64,000 nt of DNA from positions 104,806,001 through 104,870,000 of the forward strand of contig NC_091117.1 in assembly GCF_040183065.1 (NCBI RefSeq), written 5' to 3'. Under the pieces are notes generated by a model. The model had not been told where the DNA came from, searched no databases, and saw only the letters and a list, made by a program, of their open reading frames with translations. Positions 1-10,119 of this stretch are shown in pieces (the first letter of the stretch is position 1; every line of letters starts with the position of its first letter). This stretch comes from Periplaneta americana. Its lineage: Eukaryota; Arthropoda; Insecta; Blattodea; Blattidae. A program made the translations under genes and the position numbers.

Positions 1-250
1 CTCACAGGAGCCCCCTTGAATCCTTGTCAGGGGCGAGAGGATGCAGACTGGGCAGGTACAAATGGACCAGGCAACAAGTAGAACTCGCTGCTATGGAACT
101 CGGCAGAGCCAGCGGAGCAAGAAGATGAGGATGTAGGATTGTCTTTGAAACAAAATATAAACAATATAAATCAATTTATTGCATTTACATTTACAAAAGA
201 AATTCTAAACAGAAACAGTGTTTTAGGAACAGACATAAACTTAAAATGCT
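1..250. other. No gene recognised
   Basis: About 250 bases downstream (in minus-strand sense) of the hAT relic that follows. No long reading frame, tRNA-like box or terminal repeat was seen. The first 120 bases are more GC-rich than the rest. It may hold the 3' end of the hAT element, but no terminal inverted repeat could be identified at the window edge. Confidence 0.4.
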
Positions 251-252
251 AG

Positions 253-955
253 GCATTACATATGTGTTTGTGCCACCAGACGAGTAATATCTGGAACAAT
301 CGATCTACTCGAATGCAGCCAAATCATAGATGTTGAATGCTTATCGCTTAGCTGTGATCTGTGGCTGGTTTCACACATTTTTAGAACAGAGAAAACCTGC
401 TCACATAAGTACGTCATATCAAACATACTCATTATTTTTGCCTCATGGCAATGCAGACGTGGAAAATGATCAGATGAGATATAATGATAGAATGTAGTTA
501 TATTTTCAGTTATTTTGAACTTCACCTGAAGACAGCTGTCACATTTGAGATCTATTAATTCCATTTGAAGCGTGGAGGGACTTGTGGATATATCATCGGA
601 AAATGGGAACATGAATATTTGAACATCCAACTAGAGGGATTCTTTTTCATTGAATTGTTCCTCAAATGCCTTATTTAAGTTTGTCAAAGACTCCACAAAT
701 GCAGTATATTGTGGATCTGTAACATTAGACACAAATTTGCTTAGGTTTGGAAAATGAGGCAAATTGCGTTCTTGCATTTGTTGTGTCCACAAATTATGCT
801 TCATTCGAAATGCTTCAATTTTATTGAAGAAATCAATAATCAGAGATCTTTATATTGTAAGGAAATCTTTAGATCATTTAAATGATTTGTCACATCTGTC
901 AGGAAAGCCAAGTCTACAACCCAAGAAGGGTCGATCAGCTGGGGAAAAGCTCGAG
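253..955 (-). pseudogene. hAT transposase relic (GTF2IRD2/SCAND3-like), C-terminal half
   Basis: Read on the minus strand, 955 to 631 gives an interrupted frame with the phrases PSWVVDLAFLTDVTNHLNDL and IEAFRMKHNLWTQQMQERN. After an in-frame TAG, an open 124-codon stretch runs to 256 and contains DMTYLCEQVFSVLKMCETSH and RSQLSDKHSTSMIWL. These are characteristic of the hAT-derived GTF2IRD2/SCAND3-like family, whose C-terminus holds the dimerisation segment (CEQxFS...SxLxDxHL). The N-terminal half is absent upstream of 955, where sequence of unknown origin leads into a SINE. Stops and frame breaks make it a dead copy. A second relic of the same family lies near 18860-19700. Family assignment is from recognised motifs, without a database search. 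Confidence 0.75.
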
Positions 956-1074
956 TTAGCACGCTGTTACGTCATCACAACACAATGCACCTCGCCCTGC
1001 CCTAGCTCCACGTATATGCAGGTTGTCCTCTGTGAGCACAACTGCGCCAGAGGGATGAATGTTTCTTTACTACA

Positions 1075-1331
1075 GTCCACACCTGTGGAGTAATGGTCAG
1101 CGCGTCTGGCCGCGAAACCAGGTGGCCCGGGTTCGATTCCCGGTTGGGGCAAGTTACCTGGTTGAGGTTTTTTTCGTGGTTTTCCCTCAACCCAATATGA
1201 GCAAATGCTGGGTAACTTTCGGTGTTGGACCCCGGACTCATTTCACCGGCATTATCACCTTCATCTCATTCAGACGCTAAATAACCTTTGATGTTGATAA
1301 AGCGTCGTAAAATAACCTACTAAAATAAAAA
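1075..1331 (+). repeat. tRNA-derived SINE, family A
   Basis: A polymerase III box-B sequence, GGTTCGATTCC, lies near 1131, preceded by an A-box-like stretch (TGGTCAGCGCG) near 1094. It is followed by a core (TACCTGGTTGAGGTTTTTT, near 1154), a CTCATTTCACCGGCATTATC block and an AT-rich tail ending in TAAAATAAAAA. The same sequence recurs at 35323-35845 (plus) and 35512-35771 (minus), so it is a dispersed SINE and not a functional tRNA gene. Target duplications were not obvious here. Confidence 0.88.
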
Positions 1332-1756
1332 TTCTTTACTACATTTTCTATCAATATGGACAAAACTCACGATCCTACTTGCATTAGTTACTGAAAAAAG
1401 GGTGTTAAACTTTTAGGAAAAAGAACTTCTTTTTTAGAAATCTATGAACTTTCCACCAATATGGTGTTACATTTTTTGTTACATATAACGTGTGCTATTT
1501 GCTCTGAAAATCTGCAGGGTTATTTCACTTCCTCCCTGTATACACGTGCCCGGCCACATGTGGAACATTCTAGTTTCGATATAGGATTGCAAATTGGCGC
1601 AGCTTATAACATTAAATTTAATTATATTTCTAGGCACTCTCAGTAATCTGGCATTCTCGCCAATCCGGCACCCCTCTTTGCAAGGAATGACTGGATTAGC
1701 AAGAGTCTACTGTATTCGTTTATGAATTACTCTAGATTTTAAATTATTTGTTTCAG
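1332..1756 (+). promoter_or_regulatory. Probable intron end with 3' splice acceptor
   Basis: AT-rich sequence with no coding signal. It ends in ATTTTAAATTATTTGTTTCAG at 1736-1756: a pyrimidine-containing tract and AG immediately before the long open frame starting GAC CGT GAT. This arrangement suggests the end of an intron feeding the exon at 1757. The upstream exons are not in this window or are not recognisable. Confidence 0.5.
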
Positions 1757-2941
1757 GACCGTGATGCTCTAGTGGATCTGATGTTGGATTTTGTTGAGGC
1801 AATGAACCCAGAAGTAAAATTTAAACGAGAGTTCTCTGTTCTTAAAGATCGTGATTTGACTGGAGAACTGAAAGACATATGGCTGGCCATACAAGTAAAG
1901 CGAGAGAGAGAGAAAGAGAAGGCAGAAAATGGAAAGAAAATGGAAACTGGAGATCGAGAAAAACGCAAAGATTTAAAAGACGAAGAAACTTGGAGAGAAG
2001 TAGAGAAACAGCGAGATACAAAAGCAGGTGAGGAAAAAGAGAAATGCAGCGAAACTTTAGCCATGTGGTTTGCAATGGAACGTGCGCAAAGTAGAGAACG
2101 AGGAAGGGAAGAAATGGAACCCAAAGACGCAACACTTGCCCACAGTGAGATTCATAGCAAAGCAGATCAACAGAATGGAAAAAAGTATAACTTGGAGGAG
2201 GAAATGATAGTATCTAGAATTCCTATAGCTTCATTCAGTACTGATTTCAGAAAACTAGGAGAAGTTTCTGTCAGACAAACTAAAAACTCCGTGCTTGCTA
2301 CCTGTGATGGGTCAGTGATTCCGTCCAGAGAAGCAAAGAACTCTCCAACACACCAGAGGAAAAGCAAGATCCGATCATGTAAAGGAGAACTCTTTACTCA
2401 GACCATACAGCAGTTCGATGAAGTCAAGGACAGAAAAGAAGGGGACATCCATGTCAACGAGATCTGTACCATCACAAAGCACACTGTGTTCAAAGAGATC
2501 TTCCCTTCGTCATCCGATTCCTCAGAAGATGAAGAAAGAGGAGATTTCCATTTTGACAGTGGAGATCCTAAACAAAGAGTTGATGTACTTGGAGATGCTA
2601 AAATTCTAAGTATCAGTCGAAATTTAGATGATGGAGATACTGGGTTACATATAGACGACTCTCTTAGAATCGAGAAGGAGTCTGGCTCAAATATTGCTCG
2701 CAAAGCAGCTCCAATGGAAGAAGCATGCAGTTACGAGAATGCAGACTCTCATACTTCTATTGTAAAACCATATAAATTTTTACGCATGAAATCTTCTGCC
2801 ATTAAAAAAGCTGCTGAGAAACAAGTGTCAGGTAAACAGAATGTTCATGTAGGAAATAAATTTAAAACCCCAGAACAAGCAGATTATGAATCTGCTGACA
2901 GTTGTCAGAATAAAGCGAGATATCCTGATTTTAACTGTTAA
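1757..2941 (+). CDS. Terminal exon of an unidentified host gene
   Basis: 394 codons are open in one frame from the AG acceptor at 1755-1756 to TAA at 2939-2941. There is no suitable ATG near the start, so this is an exon, not a whole gene. The exon begins in phase 0 (DRDALVDLMLDFVEAMNPE). A short hydrophobic/acidic segment of about 50 residues is followed by a long, highly charged E/K/R-rich stretch (about residues 45-125, probably helical or coiled coil) and then a Ser/Glu-rich low-complexity region with an acidic patch, SSSDSSEDEERGDF, near residue 255. The Lys-rich C-terminus suggests a nuclear protein. No enzyme motif is visible and the family is not recognised. The long frame in AT-rich DNA, the acceptor and the downstream poly(A) signal support a real host gene. 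Confidence 0.65.
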   Translation, partial: DRDALVDLMLDFVEAMNPEVKFKREFSVLKDRDLTGELKDIWLAIQVKREREKEKAENGKKMETGDREKRKDLKDEETWREVEKQRDTKAGEEKEKCSETLAMWFAMERAQSRERGREEMEPKDATLAHSEIHSKADQQNGKKYNLEEEMIVSRIPIASFSTDFRKLGEVSVRQTKNSVLATCDGSVIPSREAKNSPTHQRKSKIRSCKGELFTQTIQQFDEVKDRKEGDIHVNEICTITKHTVFKEIFPSSSDSSEDEERGDFHFDSGDPKQRVDVLGDAKILSISRNLDDGDTGLHIDDSLRIEKESGSNIARKAAPMEEACSYENADSHTSIVKPYKFLRMKSSAIKKAAEKQVSGKQNVHVGNKFKTPEQADYESADSCQNKARYPDFNC

Positions 2942-3358
2942 AGATTGAAGTTAGAATGCTACCATGTAGTAATGTGATGTCTGGATCTGATGGTAATTTA
3001 TGAAGTACCAAACCAGCAAATTAAGTCCAATGTTACAATTCATAATGCTCGATGCAATTTTTACCATTGCAATATTTAATACTTAGGTCCTGTTACTGTA
3101 ACATTTTACTATGTACATAAGTTATTTTTATTTAGTTCCTTTTTTTTATGACGACACCAAAAGTATTCATAAGAATACATTTTGAGGAGCATTGTGTTCA
3201 TTACTGTCAAAGTTTCACGTGTTTTGGAAGATTTCATGCTTTTTTATGCTGGATCAATCCTTACCAAGTGAAGAAACGTGAAACCTTTCATTTTTATTGC
3301 AAAATTATTTTAAAGGCTAGTGAAATTAACGTGTCATTGTGTATTCCGACAAAATAAA
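2942..3358 (+). promoter_or_regulatory. Putative 3' UTR and poly(A) signal
   Basis: AT-rich non-coding sequence after the stop at 2941, with an AATAAA hexamer at 3353-3358 that could direct cleavage of the host transcript. No other gene overlaps it. Other weaker signals (ATTAAA near 3563) could also be used. Confidence 0.45.
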
Positions 3359-4805
3359 GGATCTCATCCGGAATAGCTGCCATATGCAATGCCTAACTTA
3401 ATGTTACAATGGATGATTCCATTGTTTGTGCATGTGAAGATATTTGCAGTTCAAATTTAGTCTTCAGTTCCTAATATTAGTTCAAATTTGTGCTATGTCT
3501 TACTTAAAAGTCGTTAATTTTTTTATTGTAAATGTGCCATTTTGTCTGTACATGTTGCCTATGATTAAAAGCATTTGATTCAGCCAAATGATTCTTTATG
3601 TTACTAATTATACAGGATTTCAAAAAGAAGACCCAACAGCTTCAATTGTACAACATTTCACTTGTAAGATATCTCAAGCTGCTGACTTCAACAGTGATAA
3701 GAAATGCATTGCCATTGTTCCCTTATGCTTCACAAAACATTATTTGGTAAATATCTCGTCTCTTTTGAGACTGCCCTATATGTTAAAAGTGTGTTTTTAT
3801 GCGATAGTGCATAAAGTTTATCTTACTCACTGTTATCAGTGCATAAAGTGAGCCTTTTAAAACACTATTGCTTAAAAAGTAAGTAATCACTTTACATGCT
3901 GCTATTTATTTTATGCAGTGCCAAAGAAAATGCAATATTCATTGTACAAACTTCATTCAGTAAGAAATCAATACATTACCTCGATATTTTTTATGTAAAT
4001 ATTACACATAAAACAAATAAGTATAGTAACAAATTTAACATTCATATTTACATTTTAGTCCGTATTATATCTGTAATACTCATTGCAACAAAATGTGGCA
4101 TTCAACTTTTCCTAATTACTTTGTTGATTATGGCCGGTTTAGGCAGCCATGAAATCATGATCATGAATAAAACAGGCTTTAATTCCATGGATATTTATTT
4201 CTTGATGATTCTTAGTTTAGATGGCCGTGAAATATGTACTGTATTTAATGTAAATTTGTGCTATCGTATAAAAACATTGTGTGATACACATTCAAAAAGT
4301 TATCTTATCACTCATGCCAAAATGAGAACCTTTATGAACTAGTATCATAAGTAACTATTTTCATCTTTGAAGCTAGAAGGGTCTCTTTTGAAGAAATATT
4401 TTTCCAGCAAAATGAGGCTTGACAACAAACTAAATGCAATGCTTGGATGAGCTTCTTAAGCACTCTCAGGTGAAAGGTTGTGCAAATATTTTCACAAACA
4501 GTCCTACTGTAAATAATCTCAACCAAATCCGAACCCATGCTTTCTTTTGTGGGGTTATTTGAAAGATACAGCTTTTCATAAACATTTTACATCACAAAAT
4601 TTCCGCAACAATTCTTTACATCGGTGCAGAAATTTTTACTAAAGTTTTTTTATCCTGTCCAGGTCAGGTGCAAATGTCCATGAAAACTGATAGTGTACAT
4701 ATTGACAGTGTTTAAATATATTACCGGTATCTCAGAACTGCTGAATTTGTAGATAATATATAAAAATATTGACATTTTTGGTTGTTTTGTATGTGTACGC
4801 AATTT
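3359..4805. other. No gene recognised, AT-rich
   Basis: About 1.4 kb of AT-rich DNA. Short open stretches (for example 3896-4342 plus) have low-complexity, AT-driven composition and no family resemblance. The region may include alternative 3' UTR of the preceding gene. No terminal repeats or polymerase III boxes were seen. Confidence 0.4.
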
Positions 4806-4950
4806 GAACTCCTCTCTATTGCCAGTTATTGTTAAATCTGGAGAATTTGCAGGCCAAAACCCTCTAGTAATGACTCTCATCAAAAAGCTCCCATATTAAT
4901 TCAAAATAATCTCCAACAGTATATAGGCCTACTGTGGCAGAATCTTGCTC
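4806..4950 (-). pseudogene. mariner-type transposase scrap
   Basis: The minus strand from 4950 reads QDSATVGLYTVGDYFELIW, then MRVITRGFWPANSPDLT. This matches the second catalytic Asp (QDxAT) and the third catalytic block (RxISRGxWPxRSPDLT) of the mariner-like transposases found in arthropods. Only about 45 codons survive. The extra Gly-Leu after ATV comes from a TAGGCCTA octamer at 4924-4931. No terminal repeats were found around it. Confidence 0.65.
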
Positions 4951-5284
4951 AAAGTATGTTGTTTAAAAAAATAGCATATTTGAGTCCCATTGATTCATCC
5001 CCTATATCTACTTCCACAAATTGAAGGATTTCGAGAGTAACTGGTGGCAGATAGAGGGGATTTTAAACCTAACAGTAATTCTTAACAAGTCTTTTGCATT
5101 AAATTTAGTGGCCTTTAAACTCAAAGCTATGTAAATCAATAGAACTCATCCTTTGCAATCTATTGGTGTGCATCACTCAATCAGAGGTGTATTTCAGACC
5201 TGGAGGGCCCTGCTGGCACTAAGATACTATTTTTTTAGGCTGGGCAGCACCACTTTTCTGTTTTCATATTATACTAGTCAACAA

Positions 5285-5480
5285 AAATACACTTTGAAAT
5301 TCTTTCCTTTCTCAAAATAACTAATTTTGGGTCGAGAAAAACGAATATGACATTAAATTTTTAGTTTTTTAGATATATCTATACGAGCCTAAATACACTT
5401 AGAAATTCTTTCCTTTCTCAAAATTGCTAGATGAACTTAATTTTGGGTCGAGAAAAATGAATGTGACATTAGATTTTGTT
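5285..5480. repeat. Two imperfect tandem copies of a ~105-bp segment
   Basis: Two copies share AAATTCTTTCCTTTCTCAAA, TTTTGGGTCGAGAAAAA and TGACATTA, starting near 5296 and 5402. The second copy has an extra GCTAGATGAACTT. It lies directly downstream (in minus sense) of the orphan-protein relic at 5535-6130 and may be part of that element's 3' region. Confidence 0.6.
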
Positions 5481-5534
5481 TAGTAGGCCTAACTCTGGTT
5501 TTATGGATACACTAACCTCAAATGAAAGTGCTTA

Positions 5535-6130
5535 ATCACGTGAACGGCTTCTCTTTGCAAGTCACTTGTACTCATATTTTGGGGCATCTCTTGACATTGT
5601 CCAACAGTAGTCTGTAAGCATAGAAGCATTCCATTTTCCCTGATAGCTTTGTTCCATTTTCGAAATATCCTGCTGGAATCACTCTCCGTGCTCATAACTC
5701 GCTGTGCCGCAGTTATCAGGGAGTAAGTCCAATTGAGAATGTAGTGAGTGACATGTTGCAGCCTAATTGATGGTACTTTTCTAGGAGATTATTCATAATC
5801 TTAACATATTTGTCAACTCTTTGATTTCCCAGGAATCCATGCACAACATCTTTGAATGCTTCCCATGCTCGAAGTTTTTGTCTTTAAGAACGAATCTGTG
5901 GGCCAGTGAAGATCCTTCTTTAACGTTAGCATCACTGAGCTGTGGAAGTAATCCTCTGAGGTACTGAAAAACCTCTTCATCCTAGTTCATTCCCTTTACA
6001 AAGTTTTTCATGTATAGAAGGGGCAAGAGAATTTTGCTTTTTTCTACCAGAGGATCATGCTGGACATTTTTCTCTCCGAGGCAGAGATTTTCCCTTGGGG
6101 GTCAGATCTTTATCTTGTAGATATTCCTCT
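5535..6130 (-). pseudogene. Relic of an orphan arthropod repeat-family protein, copy 1
   Basis: Read on the minus strand with several frame changes, the segment gives DPLVEKSKILLPLLYMK at the start, then HKFKDVVHGFLGN-like and KYHQLGCNMSL-like stretches, LHSQLDLLPDNCG, QDISKMEQSYQGKWN and ASMLTDYCWTMSRDAP. These match in order the second copy at 36725-37247 (CNMSLKIPFLHSHLNL, GAVSEEHGKRVHQEIS, MLGNYCW). The same protein type is repeated in many arthropod genomes without a known function, from recollection of the family. At least three frameshifts and stops show it is dead. Its 5' end abuts the RTE-like LINE at 6130. Which mobile element carries this protein is unknown. Confidence 0.6.
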
Positions 6131-8216
6131 GAAGAAGATAAGAGAAAGACAGGTGACGAAATTGAACATGAAAAAACTGACCAATGAAGGGGAAAGAAGA
6201 AAATTTGAAGCAAATTTTCAAGAGAAAGCCACTACATTAGAATCCACACCAGAGAATAGTACTGGACTCATCTAAAAAGCTGTATACAAACAACAGCAGG
6301 AGAAACAATAGGATACAGAGAAGGTGTAAGAATTAAGAAACCATGGGTCACAGGGAAAATGTTGGAGAAGATGTGGAGGAAAGGAGAAAATGGAAAATCA
6401 TCAACACAAAAGAAGGTAGAAGAAACTTAACAACGAACTGATAAGGCAAAGAAAGACTGGATGAAAGAGAAATGTAAAGAAATCGAGGATCTAGAGAGGA
6501 AAGGAAGATGTGATTTAATGTACCGTGAAGTTAAATGTTTGGACTTCACAAAGAAAAACAAATCCATGTAGTTGATAGAACAGAAAATCGGAAATGAAAT
6601 AACAGACAAACCAGGAATACTGAACAGAGAGACGAAATATGTAGAAGAGTTACATGAGACAGGGAATTGTCCAGATAACTTGGCTGTAGAAGACGAAATA
6701 GTCGTATCAGAAGACAGAAAAGGAATTTCTACTTTAAGAGAAGTTGAACTAGCGCTTAGGGAAATGAAGAATGTGAAAGCAACAGGAGTGGATGGAATCC
6801 CAATTGAATTAGTGAAATGCTTGACAAGAAGGGAATTCTGTCATTATCCAACGAAATATATGGGAAAGGTGACTGGCCTGAAGACTTTACAGAGACAGTG
6901 TTGCTTCCAATACCGAAGAAAAATAATGCCAAGAAATGTAATGAGTTCAGGACTATCAGCCTGATATTACACTCAGCGAAGATTCTTCTGCAAATACTGA
7001 ATCGACATTTATATTCTAAGATAGAAGAACAGTTGGAAAAGGAACAGTATGGCTTCAGGAAGGAAAAAGGTATGAGAGATGCAATTGGACTGCTATGAAC
7101 AATTGGCAAAAAATACCTCGAGAAGAATGAAGAAGTGTATATAATATTTGTGGACTTGGAAAAGACATTTGACAGAGTGGATTGGAATAAACTGATGGGG
7201 ATCCTAAAGAAAATAGGTTGTATTGGAAAGAGAGGAGGCTGTTCAGTAAACTTTATATGACACGATGGGGATCCTAAAGAAAATAGATTGTATTGGGAAG
7301 AGAGGAGGCTGTTCAGTAAACTTTATATGACACAACGAATCAAAGTCAGGATAGGAGAAGAAATGTCAGAAGAAAGCGAAATAGGAAGAGGAGTACATAA
7401 AGAATGTCCTTTATCACCTATCCTGTTCAACATTTACTTGGAGGATTTAGTGAAGAACTGTTTTCAGAACATGGGAGAAGTGATAGTAGGAGGAAAAAGA
7501 ATAGAGTGCATAAAATTTGCTGATGATACGGCATTGTTAGCAGAAGAGGAGATGATGTAAAGGGGTATGTTACTGAAGCTAAATGATAGCAGTGAGCAGT
7601 TTGGAATGAAAATAAATGCCAACAAGACGAAGACCATGGTCATAGGAAGAAAAATAAAGAAGGTAAACTTGCGAATTCTAAATGAGGCAGTAGAGCAAGT
7701 GGGGACATCTTCAGATACTTGGGGTGTACTGTAAGCAGTAACATGAGCTGCTACCAAGAAGTCAAAAGGAGGATAATGGCGAAGGTAGCTTTTAATAGAA
7801 AAAGGAGCATCTTCTGAGAAAGAACTAAGGAAGAGACTAGTGTGAAGTGTATATTGTATGGGGCAGAAACATGGACATTACGACGAAGTGAAGAGAAGCG
7901 ACTAGAAGCATTTGAGATGTGGATATGGAGAAGGATGGAGTGTGTGAAATGGACAGACAGGATAAGAAACGAAGCTGTGTTGGAAAGAGTGGATGAAGAA
8001 AGAATAATGCTGAAACTGATCAGGAAGAGGAAAAGGAATTGGCTGGGTCACTGGTTGAGAAGAAACTGCCTTCTGAAGGATGTACTGGAAGGAATGATAG
8101 ATGACATTAAGATATATGGATCGTATGTGGAGACTAAGAGAAAGGCAAAAAATAGAAAAGACTGGAGAATGCTGGGTTTGCAGTGAAAGACCTGCCATTG
8201 GGCAGAACACTGTGAA
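6130..8216 (+). mobile_element. RTE-like non-LTR retrotransposon, 5'-truncated and broken
   Basis: The plus strand carries pre-RT sequence (FEANFQEKATTLESTPEN), RT motifs (VELALREMKNVKATGVDGIP near 6742, FRTISLILHSAKILLQILN near 6944, KECPLSPILFNIYLEDL near 7399, FADDTALL near 7516) and a C-terminal block (GAETWTLRRSEEKRLEAFEM, IRKRKRNWLGHWLRRN, GLQ stop near 8186). The endonuclease domain is missing. Several frameshifts and stops, including a 70-bp internal tandem duplication, kill the frame. The 3' end is TGAATGAATGA at about 8210, a short simple repeat of the kind RTE-type elements use. At least four more 3'-end copies lie in the window: 22735-23165 minus, 38340-38900, 56608-56925 and 61970-62473 plus. 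Clade assignment is inference. Confidence 0.85.
7194..7333 (+). repeat. 70-bp tandem duplication inside the LINE RT domain
   Basis: GATGGGGATCCTAAAGAAAA begins two adjacent 70-bp units (7194-7263 and 7264-7333) that differ at only a few positions. Because 70 is not a multiple of three, the duplication alone shifts the reverse transcriptase frame between its catalytic blocks. Confidence 0.93.
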
Positions 8217-8250
8217 TGAATGAGGGTTTTGAATCCAGAGGATTCATTTA

Positions 8251-9438
8251 TGAGGGCCAGTCAAGTGAAAATGGGTCACCATGCATATATCTCATGTCGG
8301 GCAAGTTGGTACCACTGGAATTTGACTTCTAAACTGACATCTGGTGGCGACTTGCGAAAGCACAGTTACAACCTCTGCTTACACACTACACACTAGTCAT
8401 TCGTTTATTGTGCTGGAAGTGAGGTTAGAGATACGTTTATTTGTCCAACGTCACTAATGGAGGCAGGCAAAGAACAGCGAGGTGTGCGATTTTTGACTGC
8501 TGAAGGAGTAGGAGGACGAGAAGTCCATCATATCATGTCTGCTGTTTAGGCGAACACAGCATGTCATGGCACAACAGATTCCGAGAGGGACGTGTGTCAC
8601 TCCAAAACGATGCTTGTCCATGACAGGCTCATCGTGCCATCACTCCTGCTGTTATTTCAGAGGTTGATGGTCTTATATGGGGAAATTGACGGCTCACTGT
8701 GGAAGAACTTCGTTGTTTGGTGGAAATAAGTCATGGTTCCGTACACATCATTGCGATGAAGCACTTGCATTACTGAAAAATCTGCTTGCAATGGGTTCCA
8801 CATCAGTTGATGGAGGAACAAAATACAAACAGAATGGCTGCTTAACTGGGTCACTTGCAACGATACCACGAGGAAGACAATGCATTTCTGTCCTGTTTTG
8901 TCACTGGGGACGAATCATGGTGTCACCATTTTGAACCAGAGAGCAACTGACAGAGCCAAGAATGAAAATACGTGGGTTCTTCCCCACCGAAAAAGTCCAA
9001 AGTAATACACACATTCCGGTAAAGTCATGTTGACATTCTCCTTCGATTCTAGGGGTCCTCTGCTTGTTGATTTGCTCGAGCATGGAGCCACAATCAGTCC
9101 ACATACTGCCAACTCCATGAGGAATAAGATTCAGAGATTTGGTTGGGAAATGCTTCAACACCACCTTCTACAGCCCAGATCTCTCTGCATGCGATTTTCA
9201 CATTTTTGGAGAGTTGAAGAAAGACACTTGTGGACTTCGTTTTGTATCTGATGAAGACGTGGTGACTGGGTAAAGAACTGGTTCGGTATACAGCCCACTA
9301 CCTTTTTAAAGAATGGAACTGATCGTCTTGTCTCGCAGTGGGATAAATGTTTAAACAGTTCTTGAGATTACTTTTGAGGAAATAAATGTGTTGTGATACT
9401 TTTTGGCATCTGACCTATTTTCATTTGACTGCCCCTCA
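8251..9438 (+). mobile_element. Decayed mariner element with both ends
   Basis: The left end is TGAGGGCCAGTCAAGTGAAA (8251) and the right end is its near complement (TTTCATTTGACTGCCCCTCA, ending 9438). TA flanks both sides (8249-8250 and 9439-9440), the mariner target duplication. Between them is a broken transposase on the plus strand: MEAGKEQRGVRFLTAEG near 8458, KVMLTFSFDSRGPLLVDLL near 9025 and HLLQPRSLCMRFSHFWRVEE near 9160, equivalent to the VMLxxFxDxxG and HPPYSPDLAPSDFHLF blocks of the family. Many stops and frameshifts are present. Length is 1188 bp, close to a normal mariner. It inserted just downstream of the LINE 3' end. Confidence 0.88.
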
Positions 9439-9484
9439 TATGTGCCAGTATTGCAGGGTTTTAAAAAAAAAAAGTGAGCCCTTT

Positions 9485-9970
9485 ATTCTTCTTGAAGTTA
9501 TGATACTCCATACACCTATTTATCCACCATGCAGTGGAATTTCGGGTGTAATTGGGGATTTTCCGTGATCCAGTATTTATTGTTCTGTGAAGTAATATGA
9601 CCACGTGAATGAAACCATTACAATGGATCCACAATACCATTTGCAATATTCTACGAAATTCAATCACAAAAATTCATGCAGTTGTAAGTAAATGCTCTGT
9701 AAGATTTCAATTTTAAGACTTTTAGTAACTGAATTTTGAGATGCCTGTTACCTGTGCGAGACGATTTGGAAAGTGTTTTAATATTTCTCCAGTTTGATCC
9801 GGTTTTTCTTTCATTAAAACATTATTTCACTTAGAAATTCTGTTGTTGAGAGATCCCATTTCCATAAGCCTAGGAACAAGCCTTCGTACTGTATCCCTAT
9901 GTGGAACTGGTTCATCAGAAAGTATCTTTAAAAATCGCCTACATACTTCCCCATGTAAGTTTGTTATCAT
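9485..9970 (-). pseudogene. mariner-like transposase relic, N-terminal half
   Basis: On the minus strand from about 9965, VCRRFLKILSDEPVPHRDTV leads into a helix-turn-helix-like region (NVLMKEKPDQTGEILKHFPN, ISKFSVTKSLKIEILQ). After frame changes comes WFHSRGHITSQNNKYWITEN, which corresponds to the WFHLxGYVNSQNxRYWxxENP block after the first catalytic Asp in arthropod mariner-like (DUF4817-type) transposases. The C-terminal half and terminal repeats were not found. It is a separate copy from the neighbouring element at 8251-9438. Confidence 0.68.
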
Positions 9971-10119
9971 ATACCATACATGTCATTCACGAAAGTTTTC
10001 TGTTCTAGTGTTAATGTATATGGTGACATTTTAACAGACTACAGTTTACTACCACCAGTGGTGGAGTCAGAATTTGATTCTGGGGGGGTGGTTTCAAATT
10101 AAAAAAAAAAAACAATATA

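Noticed and set aside
1094..1150. tRNA gene at the SINE heads
   Set aside because: Boxes A and B are present, but no full cloverleaf could be drawn and the same sequence recurs with a SINE body and A-rich tail at several sites.
764..1280. Plus- and minus-strand open frames over the SINE
   Set aside because: They are translations of the repeat itself (for example the box-B region) and recur at every SINE copy.
1753..2135. Minus-strand open frames opposite the host exon
   Set aside because: They mirror the purine-rich Glu/Lys codons of the plus-strand exon and have no independent signal.
3896..4342. 148-codon plus open stretch as a gene
   Set aside because: Composition is what AT-rich DNA gives by chance. 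No splice, start context or family support.
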